Shown: piece by piece, positions 35,044-46,618 of the stretch
Layout of the letters: each line of letters opens with the position of its first letter
Numbering within the stretch: the first letter of the stretch is position 1
NCBI GenBank assembly: GCA_020637775.1
Contig: JACKJV010000009.1
Coordinates: 62,001-126,000 of the forward strand
Origin: Brucellaceae bacterium
GTDB lineage: Bacteria > Pseudomonadota > Alphaproteobacteria > Rhizobiales > Rhizobiaceae
Direction of reading: 5' to 3'
DNA: 64,000 nucleotides
Made by a program: the position numbers and the translations under genes
The notes under the pieces: model-generated
What the model saw: only the letters and a program-made list of their open reading frames with translations
Told to the model about the DNA's origin: nothing
Database searches by the model: none

Positions 35044-36881
35044 ATGCCTGCCTATCGCTCCCGCACGACCACCCATGGCCGCAACATGGCCGGCGCCCGC
35101 GGACTCTGGCGCGCCACCGGCGTAAAGGACTCCGATTTCGGCAAGCCGATCATCGCGGTGGTCAATTCCTTCACGCAGTTCGTGCCTGGCCATGTCCACC
35201 TGAAGGATCTGGGCCAGCTTGTAGCCCGCGAGATCGAGGCGGCCGGCGGCATCGCCAAGGAATTCAACACCATCGCCGTGGATGACGGCATCGCCATGGG
35301 CCATGATGGCATGCTCTATTCGCTGCCCAGCCGCGAGGTCATCGCCGACAGCGTGGAATACATGGTCAATGCCCATTGCGCAGACGCCATGGTCTGCATC
35401 TCCAATTGCGACAAGATCACGCCCGGAATGCTGATGGCCGCGCTGCGCCTCAACATCCCCGTGGTTTTCGTTTCCGGCGGGCCGATGGAAGCCGGCAAGG
35501 TGGTCTGGGAAGACGGCAAGGAGCAGGCGCTCGACCTGGTCGACGCCATGGTGGCGGCGGCCGACGACAGCGTCACCGATGCCCAGGTGGAAGCCATCGA
35601 GCGTTCCGCCTGCCCGACCTGCGGCTCGTGCTCCGGCATGTTCACCGCCAATTCCATGAACTGCCTGACCGAGGCGCTCGGCCTTGCGCTGCCGGGCAAT
35701 GGCTCGACACTGGCCACCCATGCCGACCGCAAGCGCCTGTTCATCGAGGCTGGCCATCTGGTCGTCGATCTGGCGCGCCGCTATTACGAGCAGGATGACG
35801 AGAGCGTCCTGCCGCGCAACATTGCCAATTACGACGCTTTCGCCAATGCCATGACGCTGGACATTGCCATGGGTGGCTCCACGAACACGGTTCTGCACCT
35901 GCTGGCCGCCGCGTATGAGGGCGAGGTGGATTTCACCATGTCCGACATCGACAAGCTGTCGCGCAAGGTGCCGGTTCTCTGCAAGGTCGCGCCGGCGGTC
36001 AGCCACGTTCACATGGAGGACGTGCATCGCGCCGGCGGCATCATGGCGATCCTGGGCGAACTGGATCGCGCCGGACTCATCAACACGAGCCTGCCCACGG
36101 TGCATTCGGCCACGATGGGCGATGCACTGGAGCATTGGGACATCATGCGCACCCAGGCCAACAACGTGCGCGAATTCTACAGCGCGGCACCGGGCGGCGT
36201 GCGCACCGAAGTCGCCTTCTCGCAGTCGCGGCGCTATCCCGATCTCGATACGGATCGCGAAAAAGGCGTCATCCGCGCCAGGGAACATGCTTACAGCCAG
36301 GATGGTGGTCTGGCCGTACTGTTCGGCAACCTGGCCGAGGACGGCTGCATCGTGAAGACGGCGGGCGTGGACGAATCCATCCTGAAGTTTTCGGGTCCGG
36401 CACGCCTCTTCGAAAGCCAGGATGCAACGGTCAAGGCCATCCTTTCCAACGAGGTCAAGGCCGGCGACGTCGTGGTGATCCGCTACGAGGGCCCGCGTGG
36501 CGGCCCTGGCATGCAGGAAATGCTCTATCCGACGAGCTACCTGAAGTCGAAGGGCCTCGGAAAGGCGTGCGCACTGATCACCGACGGCGCTTCTCGGCGG
36601 TGGCACTCAGGCCTGTCCATCGGCCATGCCTCGCCGGAAGCAGCCGAGGGCGGATGCCATCGGCCTGGTCCGCGAGGCGACCTGATCGAGATCGACATTC
36701 CCAACCGGACCATCAACCTCGCCGTCGACGATGACCGAACTGGCCAAGCGCCGCCGAGATGCAGGACGAAAGGGGCTGGCAGCCGGGAAAAGCGCCAAGC
36801 GCAAGATCACGACCGCGCTGAAGGCCTATGCGGCGCTGACGACCTCGGCGGCGAAAGGGTGCAGTGCGCGTGGTCGAGTGA
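35044..36881 (+). CDS. ilvD: Dihydroxy-acid dehydratase, C-terminus frame-broken
   Basis: About 612 aa after repair. NCDKITPGM and [24 protein letters not shown] hold the Fe-S cysteines, [13 protein letters not shown] and [12 protein letters not shown] are further IlvD signatures, and [22 protein letters not shown] is the C-terminal barrel motif. The enzyme makes the 2-keto acid precursors of valine, isoleucine and pantothenate. From about 36585 the frame is broken several times (GRFSGG, GLVREGDLIEID and [22 protein letters not shown] are all present in different frames), ending at TGA 36879-36881. Unlike elsewhere, some of these changes are inserted bases outside homopolymers. GAGGG upstream supports the start. 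Confidence 0.9.
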
Positions 36882-38023
36882 GACGCGCGCGCGTCCTGCA
36901 TCCGCGGGAGCCATTGCTTCGCCCGTTTTGCCGGTCGATGTCAGGCTGGATGGATGCTAAATTGGCCCGGGCGCGCCTCTGGCGCGCTCAGCTTCTACCC
37001 GATCGCGCCGCGATTGTGGTGACGGTGCATGGCCCCTTGCACCGTCGAATTGCTCTGCGTCTGTTTTTCAGCGACGGCGCTCACTGGGGATGACGCCGAA
37101 TGAAAACTGTCGGCATTGGCTGCGTGATCGTTCGGTGGCACTTTCTTTCCGGATCGATGCCAGCAGCCGGGCGGGTCCTCCCACCTGTTCAGCGCTGGTC
37201 CTGGATTCTCGAACGGCCGTGCAGCGCGGGCAGCGAACGGCCTCGCTTTTTGAAACCGCGGCAAAACAGCCATCCCGGCGCTGATCACTCGTCCGCAGCC
37301 TCGCTGGACGCGGATGCGGACGGCTTGCGCTCTTTCACCTGCGCGCCGGACGGCATTCACGCCTTCGGCAAGCAACAGCTCGACTTTCGCGCGAGGCACT
37401 TTCCGGAGCCGCTGGCGATGCGACGCAACGCGGCAGAACCGCGGACATGCCTTCAGCCGGCGATGCCCTTTCGCCTCAGGCGGCACGACACGGCTATTTC
37501 TTCGCACGTGCGGTCAAAGCCAGACGCCGATGGGTGGACCGCGGCGTTTCGCCGGAAGCGTCATGCGAACAGCGTCACGGCTGATTTCGCGCGGCTTGCG
37601 CCGCACGCCGGATCGGCAGCGCAGCGCGGTTTCTGGGAAGCCTCCTTCCTGGTCGTTTTGCCGCGAAGGCCGAATGCCGTTCTTCCTGCCAGCGCGTCAA
37701 CGTTCCGTGTGACCGGACGCTGAAACCCATGCAATGGCGTCCGGTCCGGGCATCAGCTCGGACTCAGGAAGCCTCGCCGCCACGCGGTTCATGAGCGCTT
37801 CACCGGTGCCGAGGCGATGCTGAAGACCGCGGTGGTCTCCCGAATGCAGCCTTCGCCTCGTCCGCTGATCCTGGCGACCCGGATCGCCTGTCACGTTGTC
37901 CGCCTGTCCGATCGGACGCGCTGCTGAGCGATTGCGCCTGCATACCGTTCAAGCGGTGACCGGCACGTGACCGGTCCGGCCAGCCGGGCAGAGCGCCACC
38001 TTCATCTTCGAGGACTATCCGAC
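36882..38023. other. 1.1-kb region with no supportable gene
   Basis: Several short open frames exist on both strands, but their translations are Arg/Ser/Pro-rich, frequently interrupted and match no family I recognise; no tRNA or rRNA fold was found by eye. The flanking genes (ilvD and kdsA) are both frame-broken, so a real gene with several base errors could be hidden here. In most Hyphomicrobiales pyrG lies just upstream of kdsA; I see no trace of its motifs. Confidence 0.5.
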
Positions 38024-38864
38024 ATGACATCGCCCCAACACCCTTGTTTCTGCCGGTGGCAGTCACCTTTCTCCAACGCAGCCCACTGTCGCTGATCGCT
38101 GGTCCTTGCCAGCTTGAGAGCCGCCAGCACGCCTTCGACATGGCCGGCAGCCTGAAGGAAATCTGCGACGGCCTCGGCATTGGCCTTGTCTACAAGTCAT
38201 CCTTCGACAAGGCCAACCGCACCAGCATCGGCGCGACACGCGGCGCCGGGCTGGATGCCGCCATGCCGGTTTTCGAAGACCTGCGCCGGGAATTCGGCCT
38301 TCCGGTGCTCACCGATATCCATACCGAGGAGCAGTGCGCCATCGTCGCCCCACATGTCGATGTGCTCCAGATCCCGGCTTTCCTATGCCGGCAAACGGAC
38401 CTTCTGGTAGCGGCGGCGCGCACCGGCAAGGTCGTCAATGTCAAGAAGGGGCAGTTTCTCGCGCCCTGGGACATGAAGAACGTGGTACGCAAGATCACCG
38501 ACAGCGGCAATCCGGACGTGCTCATCACGGAGCGCGGCGCATCATTCGGCTACAACACCCTCGTGTCCGATATGCGCGCCCTGCCGATCATGGCTGAAAC
38601 CGGCGCGCCGGTAATCTTCGATGCGACGCATTCGGTGCAGCAGCCGGGCGGGCAGGGTGCCTCGTCGGGCGGTGACCGGCGCATGGTGCCCTATCTTGCG
38701 CGCGCAGCCGTGGCGACAGGCATTGCGGCATCTTCGTCGAGACCACGACGATCCGGAAAATCGCTACGTCATCCGGACGGCCCAGACAGTAGGGTGGTCC
38801 GACACTGCCGGCCCTTCTCGAGCAGCTGTCGATGAGATCGACTCCATCGTCAAACCGGGTGTAA
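38024..38864 (+). CDS. kdsA: 3-deoxy-8-phosphooctulonate (KDO-8-P) synthase, frame-broken at both ends
   Basis: [76 protein letters not shown] and [19 protein letters not shown] are unmistakable KdsA motifs. It condenses phosphoenolpyruvate with arabinose-5-phosphate for lipopolysaccharide KDO. The N-terminus should begin at the ATG at 38024 ([12 protein letters not shown] after removing one C from a CCCC run), and the C-terminus (FVETHDDPENA ... LPALLEQL ... IDSIVKRV) is split by lost bases near 38733-38745 and an extra C near 38856, ending at TAA 38862-38864. Essential in Gram-negatives, so the breaks are almost surely sequence errors. Confidence 0.92.
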
Positions 38865-40463
<1,599 letters not shown>

Positions 40464-40491
40464 GCCCGGGACAAGCAGCGATTGCCCATCG

Positions 40492-40523
40492 CGGCCGCGT
40501 CCCTTGGGGGCGCGGCCGTTTTC
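40492..40523 (+). terminator. Rho-independent terminator after eno
   Basis: CGGCCGCG (40492-40499) and CGCGGCCG (40511-40518) pair perfectly, with an inner CCC/GGG extension around a bulged T, followed by TTTTCTTTC. It lies 28 bp past the eno stop. Confidence 0.8.
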
Positions 40524-40610
40524 TTTCAATTTAGCGGACGGCGTAACCAAGCCTTAAGCATGACCGCGCATGATGCAGGCCTGTCTTTGGTATCGAGTAG
40601 CAGCCCGCCC

Positions 40611-40931
40611 ATGTGGACCCGCCAGCACAAGCGCCGAAAGTCCGGCCGTCTCATTCTGCCCCTGCTGGCAGCCGCCTTTCTCGGCTATTTCGGATATCAC
40701 GCCTTCGAGGGCGAATACGGCCTGAAGAACAAGGCACAGCTGGAAGCGCAGGTCGCGCAGTTGAGCCAGGAACTGGCGGAAACCACCGCGTTGCGTCGGA
40801 GGCTTGAAGCGCGCAACAAGCTGCTCCATGATGGCACCATCGAAAAGGACATGCTCGACGAGCAGGTTCGCAGGCAGCTGGGCAGGGTCGGTCCCGACGA
40901 GATCGTGATTCTGGCCGGGCCGAACGGATAG
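40611..40931 (+). CDS. ftsB: Septum formation initiator / cell division protein FtsB (DivIC family)
   Basis: 106 aa from the ATG at 40611; the longer open frame from 40482 starts inside the eno terminator. A basic N-terminus (RQHKRRKSGR) is followed by one transmembrane helix (about residues 13-32) and then a coiled coil (QLEAQVAQLSQELAETTALRRRLEARNKLL), ending in EKDMLDEQVRRQLGRVGPDEIVIL, the DivIC-family tail. It bridges FtsL and FtsQ in the divisome. Position between eno and pdhA is the standard rhizobial order. Confidence 0.88.
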   Translation: MWTRQHKRRKSGRLILPLLAAAFLGYFGYHAFEGEYGLKNKAQLEAQVAQLSQELAETTALRRRLEARNKLLHDGTIEKDMLDEQVRRQLGRVGPDEIVILAGPNG

Positions 40932-40978
40932 GTCCGCGCGGAATTAACCATTTTTCGGTTCACAGTTGTTTTCCTCAA

Positions 40979-41027
40979 CATTTGCAGACATTTGCCTGCA
41001 TGCCTCCCATGCGAGAAATGCATTTGC
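40979..41027. promoter_or_regulatory. Three phased CATTTGC repeats upstream of pdhA
   Basis: CATTTGC occurs at 40979-40985, 40989-40995 and 41021-41027, that is 10 and 32 bases apart, close to one and three helix turns, in the 210-bp gap before pdhA. The third copy extends to CATTTGCCGCA, an 11-mer also present at 11344-11354. Phasing suggests cooperative binding of one regulator to the pdh promoter. Identity unknown. Confidence 0.4.
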
Positions 41028-41141
41028 CGCATGGCTGAAACCTGCTAGCGTATCGCCCAGTGAACGGGTGGGAGGCCGTTCGGCCTTTCGGGTCATGTTC
41101 TCCCGCCCCTGGAGGAAATCTCAAGACAGGGAGCGCGCAGC

Positions 41142-42185
41142 ATGGCCGCAGCAGCAAGGAAGTCCTCATCCCGCAAGGGCGCCACCGGTTCGCCGGGGCT
41201 CATCCGCAAGGCGCCGGCGCCCGAGGAGTTTGACAAGGATCAGGAATTCCGCGCCTATCGCGACATGCTGCTCATTCGCCGTTTCGAGGAAAAGGCCGGC
41301 CAGCTCTATGGCATGGGCTTCATCGGCGGCTTCTGCCACCTCTACATTGGCCAGGAAGCGGTGGTCACCGGCATCGAGATGGCCAAGAAGGATGGCGACC
41401 AGTTCATCACCGGTTATCGCGACCATGGCCATATGCTCGCGGCGGGCATGAATGCGCGCGGCGTGATGGCGGAACTGACCGGCAGGCGGGGCGGCTATTC
41501 CAAGGGCAAGGGCGGCTCCATGCACATGTTCTCCAAGGAGAAGCATTTCTATGGCGGCCATGGCATTGTCGGCGCGCAGGTCTCGCTCGGCACGGGCCTG
41601 GCCTTCGCCAACCGCTATCGCGACAATGACAATGTCTCGGTGACATTCTTCGGAGACGGCGCGGCCAACCAGGGCCAGGTCTACGAGAGCTTCAACATGG
41701 CCGCCCTGTGGAAGCTGCCGGTCATCTACGTGATCGAGAACAACCGCTATGCCATGGGTACCTCGGTGAGCCGCGCATCGGCCGAAACCGATTTCTCCCA
41801 TCGCGGCGTGTCCTTCAAGATCCCCGGCATGCAGGTGGACGGCATGGACGTGCGCGCGGTCAAGGCCGCCTCGCAGGAAGCCTTCGACTGGTGCCGGGGC
41901 GGCAACGGGCCGATCATCCTGGAAATGATGACCTATCGCTATCGCGGCCACTCCATGTCCGACCCGGCGAAATACCGCACCAAGGACGAGGTGCAGAAAA
42001 TGCGCACGGAGCAGGACCCGATCGAACAGGTCAAGGCGCGCCTTCTGGAAAAGGAATGGGCCAGGGAGGACGAACTGAAGAAGATCGACAAGGAGGTCCG
42101 CGACATCGTCGCCGACTCCGCCGAATTCGCCCAAAACGATCCGGAGCCGGATACGTCCGAGCTTTACACCGATATCCTGCTCTGA
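41142..42185 (+). CDS. pdhA: Pyruvate dehydrogenase E1 component, alpha subunit
   Basis: 347 aa. The Lys-rich start and [21 protein letters not shown] lead into the thiamine-pyrophosphate fold; [33 protein letters not shown] is the GDG...NN TPP-binding motif; [20 protein letters not shown] carries the phosphorylation-loop region. With pdhB it decarboxylates pyruvate and reductively acetylates lipoyl groups. First gene of the pdhABC operon. Confidence 0.97.
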   Translation: MAAAARKSSSRKGATGSPGLIRKAPAPEEFDKDQEFRAYRDMLLIRRFEEKAGQLYGMGFIGGFCHLYIGQEAVVTGIEMAKKDGDQFITGYRDHGHMLAAGMNARGVMAELTGRRGGYSKGKGGSMHMFSKEKHFYGGHGIVGAQVSLGTGLAFANRYRDNDNVSVTFFGDGAANQGQVYESFNMAALWKLPVIYVIENNRYAMGTSVSRASAETDFSHRGVSFKIPGMQVDGMDVRAVKAASQEAFDWCRGGNGPIILEMMTYRYRGHSMSDPAKYRTKDEVQKMRTEQDPIEQVKARLLEKEWAREDELKKIDKEVRDIVADSAEFAQNDPEPDTSELYTDILL

Positions 42186-42198
42186 GGGGAAGAAGACG

Positions 42199-43647
42199 AT
42201 GCCGATTGAAATCCTGATGCCTGCGCTTTCCCCGACGATGGAGGAGGGCAATCTGGCCAAATGGGTCAAGAAGGAAGGCGATAGCGTGGCCGCGGGCGAC
42301 GTCATCGCCGAGATCGAAACCGACAAGGCGACAATGGAAGTAGAGGCCGTGGACGAGGGCGTTCTCGGCAAGATTCTCGTGGCCGAAGGCACCGAGGGCG
42401 TGAAGGTGAACACGCCCATTGCCCTGCTGCTGGCCGAAGGCGAGGACGAATCCGCGCTCGAAGGGGCGTCCGGCGAAGGCACTGCGTCGCGTGATCCCCA
42501 TGGCGACCGCGCGGCCGATGGCGCCTCGGGTGAAGGCGAGGCGGCCGCGGGCGATCCGGTTGCCGACATGGAGGCCCGCCGCGTGCCGGGCGAAGGCAAG
42601 GTTCATCCCGAGCCGAAGAAGCCGGAGGCCGGCGCCGACCCGGACATTCCCGATGGCACCACGATGGTGAAGATGACCGTGCGCGAGGCGCTGAACTCGG
42701 CCATGGCCGAGGAAATGCGCCGGGACGGCGATGTCTTCATCATGGGCGAGGAAGTGGCCGAGTACCAGGGCGCCTACAAGATCACCCAGAACCTGCTGGA
42801 GGAATTCGGCGCGAAACGCGTGGTGGACACGCCGATCACCGAGCACGGCTTTGCCGGAATCGGCGTCGGCGCCGCGATGGCCGGTCTGAAGCCCATCGTC
42901 GAATTCATGACTTTCAACTTCGCCATGCAGGCGATTGACCAGATCATCAATTCCGCGGCCAAGACCCTTTACATGTCGGGCGGGCAGATGGGCGCGCCCA
43001 TCGTCTTCCGCGGACCGAACGGCGCGGCTGCCCGCGTGGCGGCGCAGCATTCGCAATGCTACGCGGCGTGGTACAGCCACATTCCGGGCCTGAAGGTCAT
43101 CCAGCCCTACACGGCGGCCGATGCAAAGGGCCTGCTGAAGGCTGCGATCCGCGACCCCAATCCGGTCATCTTCCTGGAGAACGAAATTCTCTACGGCCAG
43201 TCCTTCGAGGTTCCGGAAATGGATGACTTCGTGCTGCCCATCGGCAAGGCACGCATTCACAGGCAAGGCACGGATGTCACCATCGTTTCCTTCGGCATCG
43301 GCATGACCTATGCGGTCAAGGCGGCCGAGGAACTGGCGGGCCAGGGCATCGACGCCGAAGTCATCGACCTGCGCACCATCCGGCCCATGGACCTCGATAC
43401 CGTCATCGAAAGCGTGAAGAAGACCAACCGGCTCGTCACGGTCGAGGAAGGCTTCCCGCAATCCTCGGTCGGCGACCATATCGCAAGCCAGGTCATGCAG
43501 CGCGCTTTCGATTGGCTCGATGCGCCCGTCGTCACGGTCTGTGGCAAGGATGTGCCGATGCCCTATGCAGCCAACCTTGAGAAACTCGCCCTGCCGAACG
43601 TGGCGGAGGTGATCGAGGCGGTGAAAGCCGTCACCTACAAGGCCTGA
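42199..43647 (+). CDS. pdhB: Pyruvate dehydrogenase E1 component, beta subunit, with N-terminal lipoyl domain
   Basis: 482 aa. Residues 1-78 form a biotinyl-lipoyl domain ([21 protein letters not shown], lipoyl Lys in [11 protein letters not shown]), then a Pro/Ala/Glu linker to about 150, then the E1-beta domain ([56 protein letters not shown]). A lipoylated E1-beta is known in Hyphomicrobiales and Zymomonas but absent from most bacteria. It starts 13 bp after pdhA. Confidence 0.97.
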   Translation: MPIEILMPALSPTMEEGNLAKWVKKEGDSVAAGDVIAEIETDKATMEVEAVDEGVLGKILVAEGTEGVKVNTPIALLLAEGEDESALEGASGEGTASRDPHGDRAADGASGEGEAAAGDPVADMEARRVPGEGKVHPEPKKPEAGADPDIPDGTTMVKMTVREALNSAMAEEMRRDGDVFIMGEEVAEYQGAYKITQNLLEEFGAKRVVDTPITEHGFAGIGVGAAMAGLKPIVEFMTFNFAMQAIDQIINSAAKTLYMSGGQMGAPIVFRGPNGAAARVAAQHSQCYAAWYSHIPGLKVIQPYTAADAKGLLKAAIRDPNPVIFLENEILYGQSFEVPEMDDFVLPIGKARIHRQGTDVTIVSFGIGMTYAVKAAEELAGQGIDAEVIDLRTIRPMDLDTVIESVKKTNRLVTVEEGFPQSSVGDHIASQVMQRAFDWLDAPVVTVCGKDVPMPYAANLEKLALPNVAEVIEAVKAVTYKA

Positions 43648-43657
43648 GGAGAGCGCC

Positions 43658-45034
43658 ATGCCGATTGAAATCACCATGCCCGCGCTGTCTCCCACCATGG
43701 AAGAGGGCAATCTCGCCAGGTGGCTGGTCAAGGAAGGCGACAGCATTTCCGCCGGCGACGTCATCGCCGAGATCGAGACCGACAAGGCGACCATGGAAGT
43801 GGAAGCCGTGGACGAGGGAACGGTCGCGAAGATCGTCGTTCCGGAAGGCACCGAGGGCGTCAAGGTCAATGCCGTCATCGCCATCCTGGCCGGGGAGGGC
43901 GAGGATGTGGACGAGGCTGCGAAGGGCGGCGGCGGCGCCAAGGGCGGTGCCGAAAAATCATCGTCCGCCGACAAAAAGCCCGCGCCTTCCGCCGAAGGCC
44001 CGGCAAAGGATACGGCCGATCTGCTCGGCCCGGCCTCCGATGCCGCGCCGAAGACGCCGCAGGCCGGACCCGCGCCCGCGTCCGGCGGAGACCGCATCTT
44101 TTCCTCGCCACTTGCCCGGCGCATCGCGAAGGAAGCAGGTATCGACATCGCGAAGGTAACCGGCTCCGGTCCGAAGGGACGCGTGGTCAAGGCCGATGTC
44201 GAGGCCGCCAGGAAGGGCGGCGCGGCGAAGGCAGAGGCCCCGAAGGCAGAAGCACAAAAGGCGGCGCCTGCCGCTGCACCGGCCATGGCGGCAGGTCCGT
44301 CCACCGATGCCGTGCTGCGCAACTTCGCCGAAGGCAGCTACGACCTGGTCAAGCATGACAACATGCGCAAGACCATCGCCCGGCGCCTGACCGAGGCCAA
44401 GCAGACGATCCCGCATTTCTATGTTTCGGTGGATTGCGAACTCGATGCGTTGCTGGCGCTGCGCGTCCAGCTCAATGCGTCCGCGCCCCAGAAGAATGGC
44501 AAGCCGGCATACAAGCTGTCGGTCAACGACATGATCATCAAGGCGCTGGCGCTGTCATTGCGCGATGTTCCCGATGCGAACGTGTCCTGGACCGATGAGG
44601 CCATGGTGAAACATCATCATGCCGATGTCGGTGTTGCCGTGTCCATCCCCGGCGGACTGATCACGCCGATTGTACGGCGGGCGGAAGAAAAAAGCCTGTC
44701 CACCATTTCCAACGAGATGAAGGACATGGGCGCGCGCGCCAAGGAGAAGAAGCTCAAGCCCGAGGAGTATCAGGGCGGCACGACCGCTGTCTCCAACATG
44801 GGCATGATGGGCGTGTCAAATTTCTCCGCCGTGGTCAACCCGCCGCATGCGACCATTCTTGCGGTCGGGGCGGGTGAGAAACGTGCCGTCGTCAAGGGGG
44901 ATGCCATTGCCATTGCGACGATGATGACGGTCACACTGTCGACCGACCATCGCTGCGTCGATGGCGCGCTCGGGGCGGAGCTGCTCGCCGCGTTCAAGGG
45001 TTACATCGAAAACCCGATGAGCATGCTGGTCTGA
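43658..45034 (+). CDS. pdhC: Pyruvate dehydrogenase E2, dihydrolipoamide acetyltransferase
   Basis: 458 aa. One N-terminal lipoyl domain nearly identical to that of pdhB ([26 protein letters not shown]), an Ala/Lys/Pro linker, a peripheral-subunit-binding domain ([36 protein letters not shown]), a second linker, then the catalytic core with [19 protein letters not shown] and [16 protein letters not shown] (His/Asp active site). Forms the complex core that acetylates CoA. Last of pdhABC, 3 bp before the SGNH hydrolase gene. Confidence 0.97.
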   Translation: MPIEITMPALSPTMEEGNLARWLVKEGDSISAGDVIAEIETDKATMEVEAVDEGTVAKIVVPEGTEGVKVNAVIAILAGEGEDVDEAAKGGGGAKGGAEKSSSADKKPAPSAEGPAKDTADLLGPASDAAPKTPQAGPAPASGGDRIFSSPLARRIAKEAGIDIAKVTGSGPKGRVVKADVEAARKGGAAKAEAPKAEAQKAAPAAAPAMAAGPSTDAVLRNFAEGSYDLVKHDNMRKTIARRLTEAKQTIPHFYVSVDCELDALLALRVQLNASAPQKNGKPAYKLSVNDMIIKALALSLRDVPDANVSWTDEAMVKHHHADVGVAVSIPGGLITPIVRRAEEKSLSTISNEMKDMGARAKEKKLKPEEYQGGTTAVSNMGMMGVSNFSAVVNPPHATILAVGAGEKRAVVKGDAIAIATMMTVTLSTDHRCVDGALGAELLAAFKGYIENPMSMLV

Positions 45035-45037
45035 GCC

Positions 45038-45679
45038 ATGAAGACCGTCCTGGCCTTCGGCGATTCGCTGACATGGGGATCCGATCCGGCCACCGGCGGC
45101 CGGCATCCGGAGGCCTTGCGCTGGCCGAATGTGCTGGAAGCAGCACTGGAAGGCCGTGCCCGGGTCATCGCCGACGGGCTGCGCGGGCGCACCACGGCCT
45201 ATGACGAACATCTGGCCGATTGCGACCGCAATGGCGCCCGCATCCTGCCGACCGTGCTCTACACGCATGCGCCGGTGGATCTTGTCGTCATCATGCTCGG
45301 CAGCAATGACATGAAGCCGCATATCGCCGGCACGGCCGTCGCGGCGCTTCAGGGCATGCGCCGTCTTGTGACGATCGTGAAGAACCATGTGCCGGGCATT
45401 GAAGGCGCGCGGGCGCCGGATGTGCTCATCGTCGCGCCGCCGCCGCTCTGCGAGACAGCCGACCCGTTCTTCGCCGCCATGTTTGCAGGCGGTGTGGAAC
45501 AGTCGGCCATGTTGGCCTCGCTCTATGCGGATCTGGCGGATGAGGCGGATTGCGGCTTCTTCGATGCGGGAAGCGTCGCCCGCACGGCGCCGGCCGACGG
45601 TGTCCACATAGACGGCGAAAACACGCGCGCGCTCGGAAAGGCGCTGGCGCCAATGGTTCACGTGATGCTCGGTCTTTGA
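45038..45679 (+). CDS. SGNH/GDSL-family hydrolase (arylesterase-like)
   Basis: 213 aa. FGDSLTWGSDP places the nucleophilic Ser at residue 10 (block I), IMLGSNDMK is the GxND block III and DGVHIDGEN the DxxH block V, so the catalytic set is complete. No signal peptide, so it is likely cytoplasmic. It is close to the arylesterase / acyl-CoA thioesterase I-like SGNH group. Its start is 3 bp after the pdhC stop, giving co-translation with the pyruvate dehydrogenase genes; the same placement occurs in other rhizobia. Physiological substrate unknown. Confidence 0.88.
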   Translation: MKTVLAFGDSLTWGSDPATGGRHPEALRWPNVLEAALEGRARVIADGLRGRTTAYDEHLADCDRNGARILPTVLYTHAPVDLVVIMLGSNDMKPHIAGTAVAALQGMRRLVTIVKNHVPGIEGARAPDVLIVAPPPLCETADPFFAAMFAGGVEQSAMLASLYADLADEADCGFFDAGSVARTAPADGVHIDGENTRALGKALAPMVHVMLGL

Positions 45680-45749
45680 TCGGGGTCAATGGAAGAAGGG
45701 GAAGCAGGCACTAGGGTCGGGACGAACGGACAAAACAGGAGGTTCGCCG

Positions 45750-45986
45750 ATGTCCCATGTGCCGCACGAACTGGCGGAGGAATTCCCGGAGCACACCGAA
45801 AAGATGCACGAGATGAAGTCGTCAAACGCTCATTTCGCCAAGCTTTTCGAAGAGTATCACGATATCAACCGCGCCATTCATCGCGCCGAGACCAATGTCG
45901 AACCGACCGATGACTTCCACATGGAAGACATGCGCAAGCAGCGCCTGCGGTTGAAGGACGAAATCTACGGGATGCTCGCCAGCTGA
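45750..45986 (+). CDS. Small DUF465 (YdcH) family protein
   Basis: 78 aa, almost wholly helical. HVPHELAEEFPEHTEKMHEMKSSNAHFAKLFEEYHDINRAIHRAE is the family signature, ending in RKQRLRLKDEIYGML. Function of DUF465 is not established. GGAGG precedes the start. Followed by a strong hairpin. Confidence 0.88.
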   Translation: MSHVPHELAEEFPEHTEKMHEMKSSNAHFAKLFEEYHDINRAIHRAETNVEPTDDFHMEDMRKQRLRLKDEIYGMLAS

Positions 45987-45997
45987 GCCGATGGCTC

Positions 45998-46029
45998 GGG
46001 CGGTCTCCCGGACAACGCGGAGACCGCCC
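45998..46029 (+). terminator. Long hairpin after the DUF465 gene, covering the next gene's ribosome site
   Basis: GGGCGGTCTCC (45998-46008), a 10-base loop, then GGAGACCGCCC (46019-46029): 11 perfect pairs. No T-run follows. The right arm contains GGAG (46019-46022), the only ribosome-binding candidate for the TTG start at 46031, so in mRNA reading through from upstream the site would be masked. Confidence 0.65.
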
Positions 46030-46030
46030 C

Positions 46031-46600
46031 TTGCACATACGTGCAGCACGACCGACCGACTGTGCAGACCTTGCGATTCTCGACGACATCGCGGGCCATG
46101 GCTTGACGGCTGAAGCCTGGGGCAGGGCGGCTGCGAACGGGGCGGGTGCCAGCGCGCTGGAGGTCGGGCGCGAAAGCTATCTGGGGGAGGCCAGCCCCTG
46201 CAACTGGCGCAATGCGCGGATCGCGCATGTGGAAGGCCTGACGGCAGGCATGGCCGTCGGCTACCATCTGCCGGCATGGACCACCTTCCCCGATCATCCC
46301 GATCCGCTCTTCGAGCCGGTCATGTCCCTGTTCAGGCGAGCCATTGGCGGCTGGCTGCTGGACGCGCTGGCCGTCTATACCCGCCATCGCGGACAAGGCT
46401 TGGCGCGGCGGCTGCTGGCCGACCAGTTGGAGCGGGCTGCCGGGCATGCCATGGCGCTGGTCTGTGCAGATGACAATGCTCCCGCTCTTTCCCTTTACGC
46501 CGCCCACGGCTTTGAAACCGCAGCGCGCGCGCCCTTCGTGGCGCATGGGAAACCCCGCAACACCAGAGAATGGCTGCTCCTGAAGCGGCCCGCATCCTGA
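46031..46600 (+). CDS. GNAT family N-acetyltransferase
   Basis: 189 aa with a TTG start. IRAARPTDCADLAILDDIAGHGL is the GNAT beta-1/alpha-1 region; LAVYTRHRGQGLARRLLADQ is the acetyl-CoA pyrophosphate loop (R/QxxGxG/A); NAPALSLYAAHGFETAARAPF is the C-terminal signature. Substrate unknown. The gene lies between the DUF465 and lpdA genes, and its ribosome site falls within a hairpin. Confidence 0.82.
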   Translation: MHIRAARPTDCADLAILDDIAGHGLTAEAWGRAAANGAGASALEVGRESYLGEASPCNWRNARIAHVEGLTAGMAVGYHLPAWTTFPDHPDPLFEPVMSLFRRAIGGWLLDALAVYTRHRGQGLARRLLADQLERAAGHAMALVCADDNAPALSLYAAHGFETAARAPFVAHGKPRNTREWLLLKRPAS

Positions 46601-46618
46601 CCGAAAGGCTTGGCGACC

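Noticed and set aside
37100..37723. A 207-codon open frame in the ilvD-kdsA gap as a hypothetical protein
   Set aside because: No start signal, no motif, unusual Arg/Pro/His content, and the area is prone to base errors.
42031..44322. A 763-codon minus-strand frame across pdhB and pdhC
   Set aside because: It mirrors two conserved genes; the Ala/Ser/Pro-rich product is an effect of codon bias.
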